This document shows positions 6,793-15,328 of a stretch of DNA of 18,839 nt, piece after piece (position 1 is the first letter of the stretch; each line of letters starts with the position of its first letter). A program made the translations under genes and the position numbers. The stretch lies in contig DASSZD010000082.1 in NCBI GenBank assembly GCA_035702985.1, positions 1 through 18,839 of the forward strand, written 5' to 3'. Origin of the DNA: JAKAXG01 sp035702985. GTDB lineage: Bacteria; Actinomycetota; Acidimicrobiia; Acidimicrobiales; Palsa-688. A model generated the notes under the pieces. That model ran no database searches and was not told the DNA's origin. It saw only the letters and a program-made list of their open reading frames with translations.

Positions 6793-8827
6793 TTACCACT
6801 CCCATGCGCTCCACCCGGACCTGCGGCCCGAGCTCGTTGATGGACAGCACTGCGATCCGCCTGCTTCCCGCCGCGACCAGCTGCTGGAGCGGCACCCGTA
6901 GCCGGGTGGCGCAGATGAGCACGGCGTCCCGGCCGGTCTGCTCCACCCTCGACGCCACCGCCAGCACCTCGCGCACCAGCGCCTCGGCCAGCCCGCCGTC
7001 GATGGCCAGATAGGGGCCGTGGTCGCCGGTCTGGACCGCCCCCAGCAGCTGGCGTTCCAGGGCGGCATCCAGGGTGATGGCCGCCACCGAGCCGTCCTTG
7101 GCGTACTGGGCGGTGATGGCCGGCCCCAGGGACTGGCGGGCGGCCTCCAGCAGGGCGTCCGGGTCCTTGGTCTGGCGAGCCTTGACGGTGACCGCTTCGA
7201 CGATGCGCACCAGGTCCCGGATGGCGACGCCCTCGTCCAGCAGGCTGCACAGCACCCGGTGGATCTCGGTCAGGCTGAGCTGGGCGCCGGCCATCTCCTC
7301 GAGCACGGCCGGGTCGTTGGCCTTCATACGGTCCAGGAGCTGGCGGACCTGCTGCGTTGACAGCAGGCGGCCGGCGTAGCGGGCCGAGATCTCACCCAGG
7401 TGGGTGGTGATGACCGACGAGCGGTCGATGACGGTGGCCCCGGCGATCAGCGCCTGCTGGCGGGACTCGGCCGGTACCCACTTGGCCGGCAGACCGAACA
7501 CCGGCTCGGTGGTGGCCTCGCCGGGCACGATGTCGAGGCCGTCGCCGATGGCCAGCACCCTTCCGGGGGGCGCCGACCCCCGGGCCACCTCCACCCCGTT
7601 GATGCGGATGGTGTAGGCGTTCGGGTCGAGGTTGACGTTGTCCCTGGTCCGCACGGACGGGATGATCAGGCCCTTCTCCACCGCCAGCTTGCGGCGCAGG
7701 CCCTTGACCCGGTCCAGGAGGTCCCCGCCCCGGTTGGTGTCCACCAGGTCGATGAGGCTGGTGCCGATCTCCAGCTCGAGCGGCTCCACCTTCATCTCGG
7801 CAGCCAGAGCCTGCGGGCTGTCCGGGTCTATGTCGGCGGCGACCGGCTCGTCGGCGGGGGCGGCTTTCTTGGCCGCCTCGGCGGCCTCATGGCTGGCCGC
7901 CGCCCGCCGGCCGGCGAGCAGCAGGCCCCCGGCGATGAGCAGGAAGGCCACGTGGGGCAGGCCAGGCACGATCCCGAGCAGGCCCATGACCGCCCCGGCC
8001 ACCGTGATGGCCCGGTGCTGCCGGCGGATCTGGCCGATGACGTCGGTGCCGAAGTCCTCGTCGTCGGTGGCCGCCCGGGTGACGACCAGGCCGGTGGAGA
8101 TGGACAGCAGCAGGGCCGGGATCTGCGACACCAGGCCGTCGCCCACGCTCAGCAGGCTGTAGCGGTGCACCGCGTCGGTCATGGACAGGTGCTGCTGGAC
8201 GATGCCCACCGACAGGCCGCCGATGAGGTTGATGGCGGTGATCACCACGGCGGCGATGGCGTCGCCCCGGACGAACTTGGAGGCGCCGTCCATGGCCCCG
8301 TAGAAGTCCGCCTCGTCGGCGATCTCCTGCCGGCGCCGGCGGGCCTCGATCTGGTCGATCAGGCCGGCGTTGAGGTCGGCGTCGATGGCCATCTGCTTGC
8401 CCGGCATGGCGTCGAGGGTGAAGCGGGCGGCTACCTCGGCCACCCGGCCGGCGCCGTTGGTGACCACCACGAACTGGATCACTATCAGGATCAGGAACAC
8501 GACCAGGCCGACGACGATCTGGCCGCCCACCACGAAGTTGCCGAACGCCGAGATCACCGATCCGGCGAAGCCGTGCAGGAGCACCAGCCGGGTGGCCGAC
8601 ACGTTGAGGGCCAGCCGGAACAGGGTGGCGACCAGTAGCACCGACGGGAACACGGAGAAGTCGAGCGGCTTCTTCACGTGCATGGTCATCAGCAGGATGA
8701 TCACCGCCGCGCTGATGTTGGCGCTGATGAGGATGTCGAGCACGATGCTCGGCATCGGCACCACCAGCATCACCACGATGGCGATGACCGCGGCGGGAAC
8801 GCCTATGAGACCGGAACGGTTGCGCAC
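6770..8827 (-). CDS. flhA: Flagellar export gate protein FlhA
   Basis: 685 residues, the usual FlhA length. The N-terminal half holds about eight transmembrane helices. After the first few comes the FHIPEP-family cytoplasmic signature RVAEVAARFTLDAMPGKQMA followed by IDADLNAGLID (about residues 128-158), and then EIADEADFYGAMDGASKFVR. The C-terminal half (about 345-685) is the soluble docking domain that forms the nonameric ring receiving chaperone-substrate complexes; it includes LEIGTSLIDLVD, IPSVRTRDNVNLDPNAYTI and SELGEISARYAG-like sequence (here 'THLGEISARYAG'). The start is GTG at 8827 with TGAGG about five bases upstream. A short CTCAG/CTGAG hairpin (8834-8848) covers that ribosome-binding site. 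It is the first gene of an operon with the FlhF-like and small membrane proteins. Confidence 0.97.
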   Translation of the reverse strand: MRNRSGLIGVPAAVIAIVVMLVVPMPSIVLDILISANISAAVIILLMTMHVKKPLDFSVFPSVLLVATLFRLALNVSATRLVLLHGFAGSVISAFGNFVVGGQIVVGLVVFLILIVIQFVVVTNGAGRVAEVAARFTLDAMPGKQMAIDADLNAGLIDQIEARRRRQEIADEADFYGAMDGASKFVRGDAIAAVVITAINLIGGLSVGIVQQHLSMTDAVHRYSLLSVGDGLVSQIPALLLSISTGLVVTRAATDDEDFGTDVIGQIRRQHRAITVAGAVMGLLGIVPGLPHVAFLLIAGGLLLAGRRAAASHEAAEAAKKAAPADEPVAADIDPDSPQALAAEMKVEPLELEIGTSLIDLVDTNRGGDLLDRVKGLRRKLAVEKGLIIPSVRTRDNVNLDPNAYTIRINGVEVARGSAPPGRVLAIGDGLDIVPGEATTEPVFGLPAKWVPAESRQQALIAGATVIDRSSVITTHLGEISARYAGRLLSTQQVRQLLDRMKANDPAVLEEMAGAQLSLTEIHRVLCSLLDEGVAIRDLVRIVEAVTVKARQTKDPDALLEAARQSLGPAITAQYAKDGSVAAITLDAALERQLLGAVQTGDHGPYLAIDGGLAEALVREVLAVASRVEQTGRDAVLICATRLRVPLQQLVAAGSRRIAVLSINELGPQVRVERMGVVSVAAETV

Positions 8828-8921
8828 GGATACCTCAGGGCTGCTGAGCTGACAGGGTCGGATCTGGTTGGACCGTCCGTGGCCCGTCTGGCTCGCCTTC
8901 CTGGCGGCGCCTCAGTCAGAG

Positions 8922-8950
8922 CTATCGGTCCGGGCGGCGGAGACCTTGAG
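8922..8950 (-). promoter_or_regulatory. Probable sigma-28/WhiG-type promoter of flhA
   Basis: On the minus strand: CTCAAG (8950-8945), 15 bases, then ACCGATAG (8929-8922). The hexamer and spacing are identical to the flbD promoter, and the second block matches six of eight positions of GCCGATAA. Transcription would start near 8915, giving a leader of roughly 88 bases before the GTG at 8827. Confidence 0.65.
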
Positions 8951-9012
8951 ACGCTCGTGCCGTAGGCAGGGTCGTTTGCCCCGGCCTGGCCCTCCGCCGC
9001 GAGCAGAGATAC

Positions 9013-9041
9013 CTACAGCACGTCTCTGCGGATGCCGATTG
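9013..9041 (+). promoter_or_regulatory. Probable sigma-28/WhiG-type promoter of the methyltransferase-GT2 gene
   Basis: CTACAG (9013-9018), 15 bases, then GCCGATTG (9034-9041). The second block is the closest in the window to the sigma-28 consensus GCCGATAA. Transcription would begin about 6-8 bases later, at or just before the GTG at 9051, so the message would be leaderless or nearly so. That agrees with the absence of a Shine-Dalgarno sequence there. It is divergent from the flhA promoter, about 60 bases away. Confidence 0.5.
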
Positions 9042-9050
9042 TCCCTATTG

Positions 9051-10382
9051 GTGAGTCCGGAGCCAGCAGGACACAGGCTGAACATAGGCGCCGGATCTGT
9101 CCGTAAAGAAGGCTGGGTGAGCGTTGATCTGCGACGGAATGTTGCAGACGTCGTGGCAGACGCACGCTCGCTGCCGTTTCCCGATGGTTCCGTAGAGGAG
9201 ATCCTGGCCTCTGATGTCCTGGAACACTTCAACCTGAGCGAGTCCTTCGGGCTCGTGGCCGAGTGGCGTCGCGTCCTACGTCCCGGGGGGGTCCTAACGG
9301 TGCGGGTACCGAACCTGCAGGAGCTCTCCCGGATCATCCTCGAGGAGAACAGCGATCAGGCGATAGTGAACATCTACGGCGGTCACCGGTGGGGTCCCGC
9401 CGGGGCCTGGGACGCCCATCACACCGGGTGGACACCTGCGAGCCTGGAGAAGTTGCTCCTGCATGCCGGCTTCTCCGTCGAGTCCAACGATCTCGCTCCG
9501 AACATGACGGTGACGGCGCGGGTTGCGCCGAACGAGGTCCGGGTGCGGAGATTGGGACTGCCTCGGTCCGTCACCGTGATTGTCCAACCCGGCGGCGACT
9601 TGCTGGGCCTGTTGCGGTGTCTGGTGGCGCTGTCGACTCACCCACCCTGCGAGGACTTCCAAACCGTCCTGGTCGACGATGGTACTGACGTGGCGGTATC
9701 CAGCCTGCTCGCCGGGCTCGAGGGAGATGTGGTGATCGTTGAGTCCGGGGCCGCACGCGGTCCGGCTCAGCAGGCGAATCTGGCGGCGTCCTTCGCGTCG
9801 GGAGAGGTTCTGTTCTTCCTCGACGCCGCGGTGGAGGTGACCGCCGACTGGGCCAGACCCCTGTTGCGCCGGCTCGAGACTGAACCCGATGTGGGGATCG
9901 TCATCCCGGCCGTGGGTGACCCGAGGATGAAGGGGGGCTGGTCCCTGGGCGGTTACGTGACGACGAGCCCGACGGACGAGATGCTCATGGTCGCCCCGGT
10001 CGACGGAGAGCTGTGGACCGGTGGGCAGGCATCCCAATATCTGGTGGTCCCAACCGAGGTGATGGCCGTCCGGAGAGCGTGTCTGAGGAGCGTTGGAGGC
10101 TTCGACGACGGGTTCTTCAGCGCCATGGACCGACCGGCACTCGCCGCGGCGGCTCGCCAGCTCGGTTGGTGGACAGCCTGTGAACCGGGCGTCGGGATGA
10201 GAATCCACGCCGGCTCAGTGCACGAACCGGATCTCCGAGCCTCCTACATCGACCGGGCCCGGTTCACCGAGCGCTGGGGCCAGTTCCTCGAATCTTGTGA
10301 GGGGTACCTTGGTGGGCCCACTCTCCGGAGCGAATACGGGGATGTCGCAGCCGCGGTGCAGTTGATGCCAGCGGCTGGCTGA
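9051..10382 (+). CDS. Methyltransferase-glycosyltransferase (GT2-like) fusion protein
   Basis: 443 residues from GTG 9051. Residues 9-140 are a class I SAM-dependent methyltransferase: LNIGAGS (10-16) is the SAM loop, followed by VSVDLR, ARSLPFPDGSVEEILASDVL, the 'LEH' motif and VLRPGGVLTVRVPN. Residues about 172-400 look like a GT-A (family 2) glycosyltransferase: VTVIVQP, VLVDDGTD, ARGPAQQANLAASFASGEVL and MRIHAGS near the end. However, the metal-binding DxD position reads FFLDAAVEVT (the last Asp is replaced by Ala), and the ED motif position reads AMDRPAL, so activity is uncertain. An open frame back to 8868 exists but is Arg/Pro-rich, non-conserved-looking and contains the flhA promoter, so the later start is preferred. 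TTG codons at 9039 and 9048 are alternatives. Probably modifies a flagellar glycan. The 77-base gap to the convergent gene holds only a weak TCGGG/CCCGA dyad. Confidence 0.8.
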   Translation: MSPEPAGHRLNIGAGSVRKEGWVSVDLRRNVADVVADARSLPFPDGSVEEILASDVLEHFNLSESFGLVAEWRRVLRPGGVLTVRVPNLQELSRIILEENSDQAIVNIYGGHRWGPAGAWDAHHTGWTPASLEKLLLHAGFSVESNDLAPNMTVTARVAPNEVRVRRLGLPRSVTVIVQPGGDLLGLLRCLVALSTHPPCEDFQTVLVDDGTDVAVSSLLAGLEGDVVIVESGAARGPAQQANLAASFASGEVLFFLDAAVEVTADWARPLLRRLETEPDVGIVIPAVGDPRMKGGWSLGGYVTTSPTDEMLMVAPVDGELWTGGQASQYLVVPTEVMAVRRACLRSVGGFDDGFFSAMDRPALAAAARQLGWWTACEPGVGMRIHAGSVHEPDLRASYIDRARFTERWGQFLESCEGYLGGPTLRSEYGDVAAAVQLMPAAG

Positions 10383-10459
10383 GCGCCACCCCTGTCTCGA
10401 GTCCACAGAAGAATCCGGCAGGCGGGAGACGGCTCGCTGCTCGGGTTCCCGTCCCGACG

Positions 10460-12901
10460 TCAAGCCGACTCGGACAACTGGACGGAGTCGGCCGCGATCC
10501 GGGCCATCGTCGGCGGGATGCCCATCACGGCCCGGAGGCGTCCGGCAGCCCGTCCGGTCGCGATGTCCCAGGTGAAGCCCTCAGCGATGCGGCGGCGAGC
10601 CGCTGCTCCTCTGGTTCTACGCGCGCCGTCATCCTCTACGGCTCGGCGCATCAGATGGCGCAGGTGATCCCGGTCGGGGTCAGCCCACCAGAAGCCCGCC
10701 GGACCGGGGGTCCAGTCCACCAACGTTCCCGGGATCTCGGTCGCCTCGACGAGCCATCCGGTCGTGTCGTCGCAAAAGTCCAGACAGGCGCCGCTGCCGG
10801 TCACGATGACGGGGATCCCGCATGCCATGGCTTCCGCCACGGGCAGCCCGAAACCCTCGCCTCGGTAGGGGTGCACCAGGACGTCACAGCTCCGGTACAG
10901 CATCGCCAATTCGTCCCGGCTGAGGTGACGGTCAATGATCTCGATGGCCGGTCCCAGCGGGTCGGAGGCAGCATCGAGAAGCTTCCGGCCCATGCTGGAC
11001 CGGCTGTACACACCGTCGAATCCGAAAGGCTTTACGACCAGACAGACATCATCGTTCGGGCCGAACTCTTCCCGGTAGGCGTCCAGGAGCAGGTCGAATC
11101 CCTTCCGGTAGATCGCACCCCCCACGAACAAGAGCCGCCGGGAATGTGTCTTGGCGAACGTCAGTCTGGGGCCGTCAGGGGTGAAGGTGTCTACGTCCAC
11201 GCCGTTGGGTATGACGGCAACCTTGTCGGCTGGTATTCCGCTGCGGATGTACCCGTCTCTCACCCAGGAGGTCGGGACCCAGATCTCATCGACATCGTTG
11301 TGAAGCGCGGGGATCCATTCGGCCGGTACCCCGCCATACTCCCACGGCAGGATCACCACCAGCTTCCCCTGCATGGGAGCCGAGAGATCGGCGGGCCAGA
11401 AGTGTCTCACCTCGACAGATATCGGGCCCGACCCCCGGCCCAGGCCGGCGCCAGGGACCCCCGCCAGGATCGACATGTTCTCCCGTGGAAAAGGAGGGAC
11501 CTCGGTGGTGACAGCCTCCAAACCGAGAGCAGGGTCCAGGCTCAGGCGGGCCACCAGTTCCCGGTTGACGTTGGCGAGGCCGTGGTCGGAGTAGATGTCT
11601 CCGCACCACCGGATCCGTTCCTTGGACAACCGGACCGATGGGTCCGCCCCCGACGATTGGCCGGACGCCGCCCGGGTGGACTTGCGGGTGTCACCGGTGA
11701 TTTCAGCGAGCCTGAGAGCGGCGCTGCGGGCGGCGTGTCGCCACTGCCACCGCTGTTCTACATCCCGCCGGGCGGCCTTGCCAAGCTGACGGCGAAGGGC
11801 CTCGTCGGTGGCTGCCCGTCGCAGAAGTTCGGCCAGATGATCGACTGACGGCTGGGCCCAACGTTGCCCCCGGTAGAAAGCGGCGTCCATCCGATCGTCA
11901 ACTTCTACCAAGCCCTCGATGTCCACCAGCAGGCTGTTGCCGTCGTCCATGAATTCGGTGTTTCCACCCCAGCGGGTTCCGATGACCGGAAGGCCGCACG
12001 CCATCCCCTCCAGCAACGGTCGTCCCCAGCCTTCGCCGCGTGACACTCCAACGAAGACGTCGGCGGCGGCCATCAGCCTCGGCATGTCGGGGGCCGACAG
12101 CTGCCGCCCCCACACAATGATGGGCGCCACTGCCGCTCGGTCATACCCCGCCTCGTTCAGTTCCTGCTCGATGAGCGCTTCGACTCCTTGAGTGCTGTCC
12201 CCGGCGAACTTGGACCTCGTGAAGCAGCGCAGGACAAGGGAGACATCGTCGTCGGGTCCGAAGGCCTGCGCCCACGCCTTGAGGAGCACGTCAGGAGCCT
12301 TGCGATGACTCCACTCGAAGACGGCCAGGAACGTGACCCCCCTCCGGCCCGGCACCTCGAGGGGTTTGAGATCGGGTCGGAACAATGCGGCATCGACACC
12401 TCCGGGCACCACGAACGTAGGCGTGTGCACTCCAGCAGCCTTGAAGGTCTCCACATTGAAGCTGGCGGGCACCCACACCTCGTCGAGGAGGTTGATCCGT
12501 TCCGGCCAGCCTGGAGGTAGGCCGTCGGTTTCGAACATGGTTCGGCCGATCACCAGCGAGGATCCCCCGGGGCGATGCATGGCCGATCCGGGCAGGTGGA
12601 TAACGGTGGTAACCGGCGGCGTCGTCTTTCGGCCGAGCAGCCGGCTCAGGGTCTTGGCGAGGTCAGGAGTGTCCCGAAGCAGATCGACGAACGAGCTCGA
12701 GTCGTCACCGCTGCTGCGGATCGCGATAGGGACCCCGTCCCTGTCGAGCGACCGGACGAAGCCGCGCGCTTCTTCTCCGTACCCGGAGTGGTTGAAGAAC
12801 GGAGCCAGCCAGAGAAGGGAGCCGGGTAGAGATCCCCTATTGCGGCCGGCGGTCACCCGCCCGGACGGCTTCTTGCCGGCGCCCCGCTTGCCGGACGTCA
12901 T
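10460..12901 (-). CDS. Tandem GT4-GT4 glycosyltransferase
   Basis: 813 residues with two complete GT-B fold glycosyltransferases of the GT4 type. Domain 1 (about 25-400) has VWVPASFNVETFKAAGV, VVPGGVDAALFRPD and the E-x7-E motif EGWGRPLLE (290-298) within a nucleotide-sugar binding site. Domain 2 (about 428-800) repeats the pattern: IWVPTSWVRDGYIRSGIPAD, VIPNGVDVDTF and EGFGLPVAE (682-690). Both E-x7-E pairs are intact, so both halves look active and could add two sugars in succession. A Ser/Thr/Gly-rich linker lies at about 402-425. The start is ATG 12901, overlapping the stop of the upstream gene as ATGA; the frame's extension to 13663 is a shadow. There is no transmembrane segment, so it is likely cytosolic. 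Context between flhA and fliC suggests flagellin glycosylation; the donor sugars cannot be told. Confidence 0.88.
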   Translation of the reverse strand: MTSGKRGAGKKPSGRVTAGRNRGSLPGSLLWLAPFFNHSGYGEEARGFVRSLDRDGVPIAIRSSGDDSSSFVDLLRDTPDLAKTLSRLLGRKTTPPVTTVIHLPGSAMHRPGGSSLVIGRTMFETDGLPPGWPERINLLDEVWVPASFNVETFKAAGVHTPTFVVPGGVDAALFRPDLKPLEVPGRRGVTFLAVFEWSHRKAPDVLLKAWAQAFGPDDDVSLVLRCFTRSKFAGDSTQGVEALIEQELNEAGYDRAAVAPIIVWGRQLSAPDMPRLMAAADVFVGVSRGEGWGRPLLEGMACGLPVIGTRWGGNTEFMDDGNSLLVDIEGLVEVDDRMDAAFYRGQRWAQPSVDHLAELLRRAATDEALRRQLGKAARRDVEQRWQWRHAARSAALRLAEITGDTRKSTRAASGQSSGADPSVRLSKERIRWCGDIYSDHGLANVNRELVARLSLDPALGLEAVTTEVPPFPRENMSILAGVPGAGLGRGSGPISVEVRHFWPADLSAPMQGKLVVILPWEYGGVPAEWIPALHNDVDEIWVPTSWVRDGYIRSGIPADKVAVIPNGVDVDTFTPDGPRLTFAKTHSRRLLFVGGAIYRKGFDLLLDAYREEFGPNDDVCLVVKPFGFDGVYSRSSMGRKLLDAASDPLGPAIEIIDRHLSRDELAMLYRSCDVLVHPYRGEGFGLPVAEAMACGIPVIVTGSGACLDFCDDTTGWLVEATEIPGTLVDWTPGPAGFWWADPDRDHLRHLMRRAVEDDGARRTRGAAARRRIAEGFTWDIATGRAAGRLRAVMGIPPTMARIAADSVQLSESA

Positions 12902-15192
12902 CGGGCGCTGCTCAGGCTCGATTCGCTGGCTGCGCACAGGTCGGGGCACAGCTGCGACGCTTCGGCCAGGATGATCGTGCGGTCCTGAGCGGAGGAGTCG
13001 GAAAGTGCCCGGCTGAAGAGGCTGGCGGCCCGGGCATCCCCGAATGCGGCGTGGGCAGTGGCCGCCGCCCGGGCCCGGTCGGCCGGCGCGGCGTCCGATT
13101 CGGCCAGCCTGATGAGGGGGCAGGCCGATCCGTAACCGGCGGCCCGCAACCGGGCCGACCACATCAGGGCCCGATCGACGGGAAGACGGAGGCCCAGGCT
13201 GGACGCAGTGGCCAGGACCGTCTTCTGGTCCACATTTCCGGCCAGGCACGCCTCCAGGACGCTGTCCGCGAATTCGGGCTGCAACTGGAGGACCTGGGCC
13301 AGGAACAGATGGGTCCGGTCGGCCGGGATGGCCGCCGCCAGGTCCCGCAGATCCCGGCCGGACTCCCGCAGGTACTCGACCACGGCTCCCAGATGGGTGT
13401 CCAGAATCCCCTCCTCGGAGAGGCAGCAGAGCAGGGTGTCGGCAGCCTCGCTGAACCGGCCGAGGCCGGCCAGCGCCTGCGCCCGCTGGGCCGCCAGGGA
13501 TCCAGTGGTGGTGGCGAAGCCATCGGAGTCGGTCACATCTGGTTCCAGCCGGTCCAGCAGCACGAGCGCCCGGTCGAACTCCCCTCGAGCCAGGCGGACG
13601 GGGACCTCGACCCGGTCGATGGCACTGGGCTCGGCGCCCTCGTCGGCGAACCTGGCGCACCACTCCAGCGCTTCGTCCAGGCGGCCGGTGGCCACGCTGG
13701 CGTCGATGGCGGTGCTGACCGCCAGGCGCCGGGTGATGCTGTTGCCCCCCAGGCTCAAAGCCTCCTCGATGCGGCTCAGGGCCTCGTCGATCCGGCCGGA
13801 GAGGAGAAGCGAACGGGCCAGGGATGTCAGCGAGTAGCTCCGGTCCCAGCCGTCGTTCTGCTCGATCTCGGCCTCGGCGACCCGGAGGTTGCGCTCCGCC
13901 TTGTCCCGCGACCGGAGCATGGCGTCGAGATACCCGGTATGACGCAGATGGGCCACGCCGCCCATCTCGTACTGGCGGATGGGGCCGTGATCACCGCGAC
14001 GGGCAACCTGCTCGTGGAGGCGTCCGGCCCACTCGCACCGTCGTCTGCGGAAGAACCGGCTGGCGTGGTGGATCGACTGCGATCCGACCCCGGCGCCGGT
14101 GAGGTTCTCGATGCGGACGGACCATCCGTCCTGGTCCAATGGGGTCCCGGCCAGGAACCGGCGCAGCTCGCTGTGGTCGTCGCAGCACAGCGTCTCGTCG
14201 GCGTCCAGCCAGGCGATCCATTCCCCCTGACAATGCTGGAGCGCGGCGTTGCGGGCCCTCGAGAAGTCGTCGTCCCAGAACCCTTCGATCACGGTCGCCC
14301 CGTTACTCCGCCCGATCTGCACCGTATCGTCGGTCGAGCCGGTGTCGTAGATGACCACCTGGTCGACGACGCCCTCCAGCGACCGCAGGCAGTCCGGCAA
14401 CCGCTCGCGCTCGTCCTTGGTGATTATGCATGCCGAGAGGAGGGGAGCGGGATGAGCCGTCACCGCATCCGCTCCGTGGAGCCGGGCGAACCGGTGACGG
14501 CATTTCTCCTTCTCGTCGAACCAGTCGGTGCCGTTGGCGGCGAAGGTGACCTGCCCGGCGTGGTGGACGAACGAGCCCGGGCGAATCACCAGTGTGTGGC
14601 CACTCTGCACCAGGCGCTGGCACAGGTCGTCGTCGTCGTAGCCGCCGGAGTGGTATCCCTCGTCGAAACCGCCGATTTCCTGGACGGCGGTGCGGCGGGC
14701 GGCCAGGCAGAAGCTGTTGAGACGCTCGGTGCCGATCTGCTCGTGGCGGTGAGCGTGAGCCCAGGCCCGGGCGAACCGCCGCATGTCCCCGCCGTCCCCG
14801 TAGCCCGCTCCGGTCGCCCACTGGGAACCGGGCGCGTTGTTGGACACCGGACCCGCCGCCGCCACGGCCGCATCGGAAAGCGCTTCGACGAGAGGCTCGA
14901 TCCATCTGCCGAGCGGGATGGTGTCGTTGTGGAGGAAGACGACGATCTCGTGCCGGGCCCTGGCCAGGGCGGCGTTGCAGGCGGCACCGAAACCCCGATT
15001 CTCCTCATGACGGATGTATTCGATCCACGGGTAACGGGCGGGTGCGGAAGTCGTCGCGTCCGAGGATCCGTTGTCGACGACTATGACCTGGTCCCGGATA
15101 CCCATGGTCTGGCGGAGGGCGTCCAGGCAACCTCGGGTTGTCTCCCAAGAGTTCCAGACCGGCAGGGCGATCGTTACCGGGGTTCTCGGCAT
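12898..15192 (-). CDS. GT2-GT2-TPR glycosyltransferase
   Basis: 764 residues. Domain 1 (4-245) is a GT-A family 2 glycosyltransferase of the rhamnosyltransferase-like type: VTIALPVWNSWETT, VIVVDNGSSD (39-45), VVFLHNDTIPL with the DxD-equivalent HND (88-90), and GGFDEGY then DDDDLCQRL (186-194). Domain 2 (252-430) is a second GT2: LSACIITKDERERLPDCLRS, VVIYDTGSTDDT, FSRARNAAL and an intact DAD in AWLDADETL (330-332). Residues about 445-760 are helical repeats of TPR type, for example SLTSLARSLLLSGRIDEALS. TPR regions next to a GT often bind protein substrates, so this is the best candidate for the enzyme that puts the first sugar on flagellin (inference). The ATG at 15192 opens directly into the fold; no Shine-Dalgarno sequence is seen. 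A possible ACCGATTT block at 15218-15211 lacks a good upstream hexamer. Confidence 0.88.
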   Translation of the reverse strand: MPRTPVTIALPVWNSWETTRGCLDALRQTMGIRDQVIVVDNGSSDATTSAPARYPWIEYIRHEENRGFGAACNAALARARHEIVVFLHNDTIPLGRWIEPLVEALSDAAVAAAGPVSNNAPGSQWATGAGYGDGGDMRRFARAWAHAHRHEQIGTERLNSFCLAARRTAVQEIGGFDEGYHSGGYDDDDLCQRLVQSGHTLVIRPGSFVHHAGQVTFAANGTDWFDEKEKCRHRFARLHGADAVTAHPAPLLSACIITKDERERLPDCLRSLEGVVDQVVIYDTGSTDDTVQIGRSNGATVIEGFWDDDFSRARNAALQHCQGEWIAWLDADETLCCDDHSELRRFLAGTPLDQDGWSVRIENLTGAGVGSQSIHHASRFFRRRRCEWAGRLHEQVARRGDHGPIRQYEMGGVAHLRHTGYLDAMLRSRDKAERNLRVAEAEIEQNDGWDRSYSLTSLARSLLLSGRIDEALSRIEEALSLGGNSITRRLAVSTAIDASVATGRLDEALEWCARFADEGAEPSAIDRVEVPVRLARGEFDRALVLLDRLEPDVTDSDGFATTTGSLAAQRAQALAGLGRFSEAADTLLCCLSEEGILDTHLGAVVEYLRESGRDLRDLAAAIPADRTHLFLAQVLQLQPEFADSVLEACLAGNVDQKTVLATASSLGLRLPVDRALMWSARLRAAGYGSACPLIRLAESDAAPADRARAAATAHAAFGDARAASLFSRALSDSSAQDRTIILAEASQLCPDLCAASESSLSSAR

Positions 15193-15328
15193 GGCCGACG
15201 TATCGACGCAAAATCGGTCCAGCTTGACGTATACGGGAAACGTCCCGGCGCGCCCGCTCGCCAGACCGAGGCTCCACCGGGCGGCAGATCGGACATAAAG
15301 GATCGCAGGGAACGTTCGGCCAGGAACG

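Noticed and set aside
7400..8638. 412-residue plus-strand frame opposite flhA
   Set aside because: Antisense shadow of a well-supported flhA.
8868..9050. N-terminal extension of the methyltransferase-GT2 frame
   Set aside because: Contains the flhA promoter, has Arg/Pro-rich non-domain sequence and no ribosome-binding site; the fold starts just after GTG 9051.
10383..10459. Bidirectional terminator between the convergent methyltransferase-GT2 and GT4-GT4 genes
   Set aside because: Only a 5-bp TCGGG/CCCGA dyad with a 7-base loop and no U tract.
12902..13663. N-terminal extension of the GT4-GT4 frame
   Set aside because: Out-of-frame shadow of the GT2-GT2-TPR gene; the ATGA overlap at 12898-12901 marks the real start.
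15211..15239. Fifth copy of the shared promoter element, upstream of the GT2-GT2-TPR gene
   Set aside because: The ACCGATTT block is good, but the hexamer 15 bases upstream reads TTCCCG, which does not match; kept only as a weak possibility.
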